Positions 58,935 to 64,000 of a DNA stretch of 64,000 bases are shown piece after piece; the first letter of the stretch is position 1; each line of letters opens with the position of its first letter. The notes beneath the pieces are model-generated. The model ran no database searches. It worked only from the letters and a program-made list of their open reading frames with translations, and was not told the DNA's origin. The translations under genes were made by a program, and so were the position numbers. The stretch is from positions 991,501 through 1,055,500 of the forward strand of contig CANNCV010000001.1 in assembly GCA_947503245.1 (NCBI GenBank), in the 5' to 3' direction. Source of the stretch: an uncultured Sphingomonadaceae bacterium. Its GTDB lineage: Bacteria > Pseudomonadota > Alphaproteobacteria > Sphingomonadales > Sphingomonadaceae.

Positions 58935-59834
58935 ATGTCTGATGCTCTGGCCGTTACTGGTCCTGAACTGATAACTATGATCAGCCAGCCAAGGGCTGAT
59001 TACACTTTGGTCGATAGCGGCCATGGCCGCAAATATGAACGCTATGGCGATTATCATTTCATTCGCCCGGAGCCGCAAGCCATGTGGAGCCCCAGACTGG
59101 ATGACTGGCCCGCAGATGGTGAGTTTATTCCCGCATCCGATGAAGATGGCGGCGGACGCTGGCAATTGCGCGATGAGACTTTGCGTGAGGGCTGGATTGC
59201 CAATTGGAATGGCGAAGTGGATTTTCAGGCAAAGTGCACGCCCTTTCGGCACTTGGCCTATTTTCCGGATATGGACCCGGTGTGGTGCTGGATGCGGCAA
59301 TGTGTCGCGGATCATGCGCAACCGCAGCTGATGAATCTGTTCGGCTATACCGGTGTCGGCACTTTGGCGATGGCGGCAAGCGGGGCGCATATGGTGCATG
59401 TCGATGCATCGAAAAAGTCCGTCGCGCAGGCCCGTGAAAATGCGGATATTGCCGGCCTGTCAGATAAGCCTGTGCGCTGGATTATTGAGGATGCCGGCAA
59501 GTTTGCCGCCCGTGAGGTCCGGCGGGGCAGGCGCTATGACGGCATCATTCTCGATCCGCCAAAATTTGGCCGCGGACCCGGTGGTGAACGGTGGCAGCTT
59601 GAGGAAAACCTGCCTGATCTGTTGGCTGATTGCAGGCAGCTTCTGGATGAAAAATCGCGATTTCTTTTCTTAACTGTCTATGCCGTGCGTATGTCTGCCA
59701 TTGCGCTGCACGCACTTTTGACAGAATATTTTTCTGATCTGCCCGGTAAGATTGAGGTTGGCGAATTGGCTGTTGCCGAGGAAACCGGCCGCCTGCTATT
59801 GCCCACCGCATTATTTGCTCGCTGGTCTGCCTGA
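58935..59834 (+). CDS. Class I SAM-dependent methyltransferase, RlmI-like
   Basis: 299 residues. The Rossmann SAM site is NLFGYTGVGTLAMAASGA with the acidic VHVDASKKSV; the catalytic-type motif DPPKFGRGP matches 23S rRNA cytosine-C5 and N2-guanine methyltransferases such as RlmI/RlmL. It lacks the N-terminal PUA domain of RlmI. The target base cannot be assigned. ATG at 58935, four bases after thrC. Confidence 0.85.
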   Translation: MSDALAVTGPELITMISQPRADYTLVDSGHGRKYERYGDYHFIRPEPQAMWSPRLDDWPADGEFIPASDEDGGGRWQLRDETLREGWIANWNGEVDFQAKCTPFRHLAYFPDMDPVWCWMRQCVADHAQPQLMNLFGYTGVGTLAMAASGAHMVHVDASKKSVAQARENADIAGLSDKPVRWIIEDAGKFAAREVRRGRRYDGIILDPPKFGRGPGGERWQLEENLPDLLADCRQLLDEKSRFLFLTVYAVRMSAIALHALLTEYFSDLPGKIEVGELAVAEETGRLLLPTALFARWSA

Positions 59835-59864
59835 ACAGGTCCGGCTTTTTGAGATTGAACCATT

Positions 59865-60248
59865 ATGCCCTTAAACCCTAACGACCTACTGATATTGGAG
59901 GTCTTGGACCTTGAAGTGCCTGTTTTGACAGGTATTTATTCAGAAGAGACCAAGCTGCCACAGCCGTTACGGATCAGTATTCGTGTCGAGTTGGATATGG
60001 CCGATCATTACGCGCCCGACACGCCGCTAAGTGCGTCCAAAAATTATATGGACCTTAAAGAGGCTGCATCTACGGCCTTGCCTGAAGGATTGCATTTCAC
60101 CCTTATCGAAGCGGTGGCAGAGCATATTATCGCGACATTGTTCAAGCAGGATGCACGCATATTGGCGGCGGAAATCAAGATTGTGAAACTGGCAATTGCT
60201 GAAGACGATGAGCAGATCGGTATCACTATGACGAGACGGCGCCGGTGA
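59865..60248 (+). CDS. folB: Dihydroneopterin aldolase
   Basis: Cleaves dihydroneopterin to hydroxymethyldihydropterin in folate synthesis. 127 residues; the conserved Glu lies in GIYSEETK, and NYMDLKEAAS, LIEAVAEHIIATLF and the Lys in VKLAIAE are family positions. The stop overlaps the start of the next gene (GTGA), so the two are translated together. Confidence 0.88.
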   Translation: MPLNPNDLLILEVLDLEVPVLTGIYSEETKLPQPLRISIRVELDMADHYAPDTPLSASKNYMDLKEAASTALPEGLHFTLIEAVAEHIIATLFKQDARILAAEIKIVKLAIAEDDEQIGITMTRRRR

Positions 60249-61024
60249 AGCCATTATCGCCCCAAACCAAAATTGCCTTGATAACCGGAGGTTGCCGCCG
60301 TGTAGGTGCTGCGATTTCTGGTCACTTGGCACGACAGGGATGGGCATTGGCGCTGCATGGACATAGCGATACACAGCCGGAAGACAGTTTGGCGCGCATT
60401 CTAGAGAGTGAAGAAACGCCTTATGCCGGTTTCAAGGCAGACCTGCTGGATGCACAGGCAACACGTGTATTGGTGGCAGATATTGCCCAACATTTTGGGC
60501 GTGCGCCGGACTTGATCGTCAATAATGCGTCATTGTTTGAAGATGATGCGATTGACACATTAAGCGCTGAAGCGATGGAAGCGCATTGGCGTATTCATGT
60601 TCTTGCACCAACATTATTAACCCAAGCGCTGTTTAAGCAGCTTACGCCTGAGCAACAGGCAAATATTGTTCATATCGTCGATCAACGCGTGCGCAATCCG
60701 CATGGCGATCAGCTTTCCTATACATTGTCCAAACAGGCCATGGCCGAGACGATCCGCACGCTTGCCAGAGCGTGTGCGCCGCAATTGCGCGTTAATGGTG
60801 TTGCGCCTGGCATGACATTGGAAACAGAGGATTATGCCGCTGGGCAGATGGACGCTATTGCCGATATGATGCCGCTCAAGCGGAACTCAACGCCTGAGGA
60901 TATCGCTATTGCTGTTGCCTATATTGCAGGCGCTAAGGCCATGACTGGCCAGCTATTATATATTGATGGCGGGGCACATTTGGAAAGCTATCAGCAGGAC
61001 TTTGTCTACCTTGCAGGCGAATAG
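60245..61024 (+). CDS. SDR-family pteridine-reductase-like oxidoreductase
   Basis: 259 residues. NAD(P)-binding motif TGGCRRVGAAIS contains the Arg-Arg variant of pteridine reductases (FolM/PTR1) in place of the usual glycine-rich loop. NNASLFEDD, and the catalytic Tyr-Lys pair in YTLSKQAM, are present. Coupling to folB through a 4-base overlap fits a role in reducing dihydrofolate or dihydromonapterin. GTG start. Confidence 0.85.
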   Translation: MKPLSPQTKIALITGGCRRVGAAISGHLARQGWALALHGHSDTQPEDSLARILESEETPYAGFKADLLDAQATRVLVADIAQHFGRAPDLIVNNASLFEDDAIDTLSAEAMEAHWRIHVLAPTLLTQALFKQLTPEQQANIVHIVDQRVRNPHGDQLSYTLSKQAMAETIRTLARACAPQLRVNGVAPGMTLETEDYAAGQMDAIADMMPLKRNSTPEDIAIAVAYIAGAKAMTGQLLYIDGGAHLESYQQDFVYLAGE

Positions 61025-61155
61025 GCCAGTGGCATAGTCGGAGCATCTGTTTCTTCGCAGGTGCAAAAAAATCATCACCTCTTTGTGGAACCATTGTCCA
61101 GCACAGGCGTAGACAAAGCGGTTCATAAATCGGACCAAGAGGAAGGAAATTAATA

Positions 61156-61740
61156 ATGCGTATTACAAAATCTCTCGCCATTGTCCCCGCTTTGGCACTG
61201 ACCCTCACCGCTTGCGGCGAAGCCACTGAGGCCGAAGCCCCTGTAGATGGCGAAGGCACAGAAGAGGTAACCGACGAAGGTGCTGAACAAGCAACAGGCA
61301 ATATTGTTGAAGTTGCATCTGCCAATTCAGACTTCTCAACACTTGTCACTGCCGTTGCTGCAGCTGATCTGGTCGAGACATTGTCTGGCGATGGCCCGTT
61401 CACCGTGTTTGCACCCAATGATGCAGCATTTGCCAAATTGGGCGATGCGCTTGCTGAGCTGACCAAGCCGGAAGCGAAAGACACTTTGACCGGTATTCTG
61501 ACATATCATGTGGTGTCTGGCGAAGTGAAAGCGGCTGACGTATTGAAATTGATCGAAGAAAATGGCGGCAAAGCCGAAATTACAACGGTCAATGGCGGTA
61601 TTTTGACAGCATCACTGGACGGTGAAAATGTTGTTTTGACAGATGCCAATGGCGGCACGTCAACAATATTGGCAACAGATGTTGCTGCAACCAATGGCGT
61701 CATCCACGTAATCGATACAGTGGTAACGCCAGCTGGATAA
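61156..61740 (+). CDS. Fasciclin-domain lipoprotein
   Basis: 194 residues. Signal peptide with lipobox LTLTAC, an acidic linker (residues ~20-45), then one fasciclin (FAS1) domain: DFSTLVTAVAAADLVETL, FTVFAPNDAAFAKL, LTGILTYHVVSG and ATNGVIHVIDTVV. FAS1 domains mediate adhesion or protein contacts. The gene ends near a shared hairpin with the convergent dioxygenase gene. No binding partner can be named. Confidence 0.9.
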   Translation: MRITKSLAIVPALALTLTACGEATEAEAPVDGEGTEEVTDEGAEQATGNIVEVASANSDFSTLVTAVAAADLVETLSGDGPFTVFAPNDAAFAKLGDALAELTKPEAKDTLTGILTYHVVSGEVKAADVLKLIEENGGKAEITTVNGGILTASLDGENVVLTDANGGTSTILATDVAATNGVIHVIDTVVTPAG

Positions 61741-61811
61741 TCCATATTGTGAGAGAACCGGCCAATAGCGCAGCAGGGCTATACTCGGTTCCTCCGAAAT
61801 ATTATGATAAC

Positions 61812-61855
61812 AGGCCTGATATTGACGTGCCCATCACGTTGATGTCAGGCCTTTA
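61812..61855. terminator. Bidirectional hairpin terminator after the fasciclin gene
   Basis: AGGCCTGATATTGACGTG and CACGTTGATGTCAGGCCT form a long stem with three mismatches around CCCAT, followed by TTTATC. It overlaps the end of the convergent dioxygenase gene. Confidence 0.7.
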
Positions 61856-62777
61856 TCAATCCAATTTCCACCAAACGTTCGTGCAGATAGTCATCAGCCA
61901 AAATCGGTTCAGGATAGCGATTGGGGTTATCCGCACTAATGCATTGATCGAGTGTTTTGATGGGAAAATCTGACCGTAAGTGCAGAAAAAATGGCATGGA
62001 ATAGCGGCTATGTCTGCTGCGTTCGGATGCGGGATTGATGACACGGTGCGTCGTTGATGGCAGATGGTGATTGGTCAGCCGTTGCAACATGTCACCAACA
62101 TTGATGACCAAGGCTCCTTCGGGGGGGCTGGCATCGATCCACTCATTTTCACGCGTCAGCAATTGCAGGCCAGCCTCTTCCGCGCCCAATAGCAGCGTAA
62201 TCAAATTGATATCTTCATGCGCTCCGGCACGAATGGCACCTTCGGGCGCGTCTATAATCGGCGGATAATGCAGCAGGCGCAAAATGGAGTTACCATTATG
62301 GATGGCACCATCGAACCAGTCATCAGCCAATCCAAGATAGAGCGCGATGCGCGACAAGATGGTCGCACCCACTTGGTCAAGCGCAGCATAGAGCGCGCTT
62401 AACGTTTCGCGAAAGCCTTGCGGTGCATCGGGCCAGATATTGGGCGGCATGGTCGCAGCATCAGGATCATTTGGCGCGACATCACGGCCAACATGCCAAA
62501 ACTCTTTCAGATCATGAACTTTGGCATCTTTGGCTATCTCCCGCCCAAAGGGGATATAGCCGCGCTGATTGCCCACCACCTTATCGGCATAAACACGCTT
62601 TTCCGCTTCATCCTGTGCAAAAAAGGCCTGCGTCATCGCCCATCCGCGTGACACCAGATCAGGGTCCAGCCCATGATCCGTAACCAGAGCAAATCCTGTT
62701 TGTTGAAAGCTCTTGCCTATAGCTTGGGCAAATTCGTCTGCTGGCTGGGCCAGAGATAATATAGGCAATTGTGTCAT
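61845..62777 (-). CDS. 2-oxoglutarate/Fe(II) dioxygenase (isopenicillin N synthase family)
   Basis: 310 residues. The iron site is HEDINLITLL (His and Asp) and the distal His of TTHRVINP; RYSMPFFLH contains the Arg-x-Ser that binds 2-oxoglutarate. FALVTDHGLD is the N-terminal motif of the family. Bacterial members act on varied amino acids or small molecules; the substrate cannot be inferred here. Confidence 0.9.
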   Translation of the reverse strand: MTQLPILSLAQPADEFAQAIGKSFQQTGFALVTDHGLDPDLVSRGWAMTQAFFAQDEAEKRVYADKVVGNQRGYIPFGREIAKDAKVHDLKEFWHVGRDVAPNDPDAATMPPNIWPDAPQGFRETLSALYAALDQVGATILSRIALYLGLADDWFDGAIHNGNSILRLLHYPPIIDAPEGAIRAGAHEDINLITLLLGAEEAGLQLLTRENEWIDASPPEGALVINVGDMLQRLTNHHLPSTTHRVINPASERSRHSRYSMPFFLHLRSDFPIKTLDQCISADNPNRYPEPILADDYLHERLVEIGLIKA

Positions 62778-62858
62778 GACATGTTCCTAGGAATAAGGCT
62801 ATACCGCCGCTTTAATAGCAATAGACAGTATAGATATTTGGAAAGGCGAAAGAAAGCG

Positions 62859-63287
62859 ATGAGTGATGGAAAAAACTATTGGCTCATGAAATCAGAGCCT
62901 GATGAATATGGCTGGGATGATCTTATCGCAGAAGATGAAGGCATATGGGATGGTGTGAAAAACGCGCAGGCCAGCAACAATATGAAGGCCATGGCGCTGG
63001 GCGATCAGATATTTTTCTATCATTCACGTCAGGGTCTGGAAATTGTGGGGATTATGGAAGTCAGTGCAACGGCAATTCCGGACCCGTTTGATGAAACCGG
63101 CCGCTGGATAGCCGTTAAGGTTAAGCCTGTGCGCAAGTTGGATAATGCTGTGACGCTAAAGGCTATGAAGCAGAATCCAAAACTCTCTGACCTGGCAATC
63201 ATAAAGCAAACGCGCCTCTCTGTTGCGCCAGTGACGCACGATCAATGGGCAGAGATATTGTCCATGTCCGCCAGCAGTCAGGCATAA
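62859..63287 (+). CDS. EVE domain protein
   Basis: 142 residues, a single EVE domain (PUA-like fold): YWLMKSEPDEYGWDDL start, WDGVKNAQASNNMKAMALGD, FFYHSRQG and the C-terminal HDQWAEIL. EVE domains bind modified bases in DNA or RNA. The ATG at 62859 starts the family; a longer frame upstream is unmatched. Glutaminase starts inside the stop codon (TAATG). Confidence 0.92.
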   Translation: MSDGKNYWLMKSEPDEYGWDDLIAEDEGIWDGVKNAQASNNMKAMALGDQIFFYHSRQGLEIVGIMEVSATAIPDPFDETGRWIAVKVKPVRKLDNAVTLKAMKQNPKLSDLAIIKQTRLSVAPVTHDQWAEILSMSASSQA

Positions 63288-64000
63288 TGACAGATTGTCC
63301 AGACTGGCCAAACATCATGCAGGCCGTGCATGATAGCGCCAAGCCGTATTTTGGCTCTGGCAAGGTTGCGGACTATATCCCTGCACTGGCCTGCATAGAC
63401 CCGCATAAATTTGGCATGACTGTCGCGCTGGGCACTGGAGAGATGCATTGTATCGGTGATGCGGATGAGGCGTTTTCGATGCAGAGTATATCGAAAATAT
63501 TCACGCTGGCATTGGCGCTGCAAATTTATGGCGATGACCTCTGGAAGCGGGTCGGCAGAGAGCCAAGCGGTTCAGCCTTTAACTCCATTGTTCAATTGGA
63601 AAGTGAAAAGGGTATTCCGCGCAATCCATTGATAAATGCTGGTGCCATTGTGACGACCAACCATCTGGTGCAGCATTATGGTGAGAATGGCGCGCATCCA
63701 CAGGGTGCTGTTGGGCAGTTGCTGGCTTTGCTGCAGGATCAAGCGGGGGATAAGAGCATAGCAGTTGATGAAGCGGTCGCTTTGTCAGAAAGTGAGACGG
63801 GTTCCCGCAATCGTTCACTGGCGCATTTCATGTCGGGTTTTGGCGTTGTGCAGGGTGATATTGAAAGGACGCTATCAAGCTATTTCCGCCAATGCGCGGT
63901 TGCCATTAGCTGCCGGCAATTGGCGCGCGCAGCGCTGTTTTTAGCTTTTGACGGCTGTGATCCAGTCACTGGTAAGCGTGTGCTCAGCTCGCGGCGCTGT
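63287..64000 (+). CDS. glsA: Glutaminase, partial
   Basis: Hydrolyses glutamine to glutamate and ammonia. About 238 codons are visible before the window ends; the family usually has ~305. The serine-dependent beta-lactamase-like active site is FSMQSISKIFTLALAL (Ser-x-x-Lys), followed by NPLINAGAIVTT. The start overlaps the EVE stop. No truncation is implied; the gene simply runs off the window. Confidence 0.93.
   Translation, partial: MTDCPDWPNIMQAVHDSAKPYFGSGKVADYIPALACIDPHKFGMTVALGTGEMHCIGDADEAFSMQSISKIFTLALALQIYGDDLWKRVGREPSGSAFNSIVQLESEKGIPRNPLINAGAIVTTNHLVQHYGENGAHPQGAVGQLLALLQDQAGDKSIAVDEAVALSESETGSRNRSLAHFMSGFGVVQGDIERTLSSYFRQCAVAISCRQLARAALFLAFDGCDPVTGKRVLSSRRC

Overview
The window is an ordinary chromosomal stretch of an alphaproteobacterium, most likely a member of the Sphingomonadales with a fairly low GC content (Sphingorhabdus-like; this placement is inference). 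The evidence is the gene set and order: UPF0262, DUF934 and DUF2849 genes in a sulfite-reductase operon, COQ4, a PhyR/NepR general stress response locus, an aa3 cytochrome oxidase operon with ctaB, ctaG and SURF1, and the pyrE-pdxJ-acpS-lepB run. I see no rRNA, tRNA, insertion sequence, prophage, CRISPR array or plasmid-type region, and no gene with clearly foreign composition. About 74 genes are packed tightly, often with ATGA or GTGA overlaps.

Layout. 1-1.2 kb: a GH25-like protein without visible catalytic acids and UPF0262, divergent from dnaB (1.3-2.9 kb). 3.0-7.0 kb: one assimilatory sulfur operon on the minus strand (SUMT, DUF2849, cysI, DUF934, cysH). 7.2-12.3 kb: astD, selO, then a plus-strand hydrolase/glycosyltransferase pair. 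12.5-16.8 kb: the conserved order TPR protein - bamB - der, then an Hpt protein. 16.8-19.7 kb: bfr and bfd behind a Fur-like box, DUF418 and a nitroreductase. 19.8-24.4 kb: coq4, DUF3052, DUF6122, purL and a second membrane protein. 24.6-30 kb: xseB, ispA, coaD, a periplasmic cyclophilin, queA, a solitary bufferin-type gene and tgt.

30-33 kb is the general stress response core: a degenerate histidine kinase (PhyP-like), nepR and divergent phyR, with an EcfG-type promoter in front of nepR but no ecfG gene. 33-39 kb: rpsD, a small secreted protein, chorismate mutase, and the rpiB-glyA-nrdR-trmJ run, into which two paralogous zinc-ribbon/glycine-zipper proteins are inserted. 39-46 kb: an orphan parA, a hydrolase, arsC, a TonB-dependent siderophore receptor with two Fur-like boxes, a solitary 2Fe-2S subunit, a class II aldolase and rpsU. 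46-50.6 kb: an FKBP with a Gly/Pro tail, an AI-2E-family permease, lepB-acpS-pdxJ-pyrE. 50.8-57.5 kb: the cytochrome c oxidase operon. 57.5-64 kb: thrC, an rRNA-type methyltransferase, folB with a pteridine-reductase-like SDR, a fasciclin lipoprotein, a 2-oxoglutarate dioxygenase family protein, an EVE protein and the start of glutaminase.

Most of the window is housekeeping. The least explained parts are the tandem zinc-ribbon membrane proteins (35.9-36.7 kb), the stress locus without its sigma factor, the solitary lipoprotein-type bufferin, the secreted basic cysteine protein at 33.8 kb and the orphan ParA with its upstream palindrome. All functional calls come from reading motifs and gene order; no database search was run.
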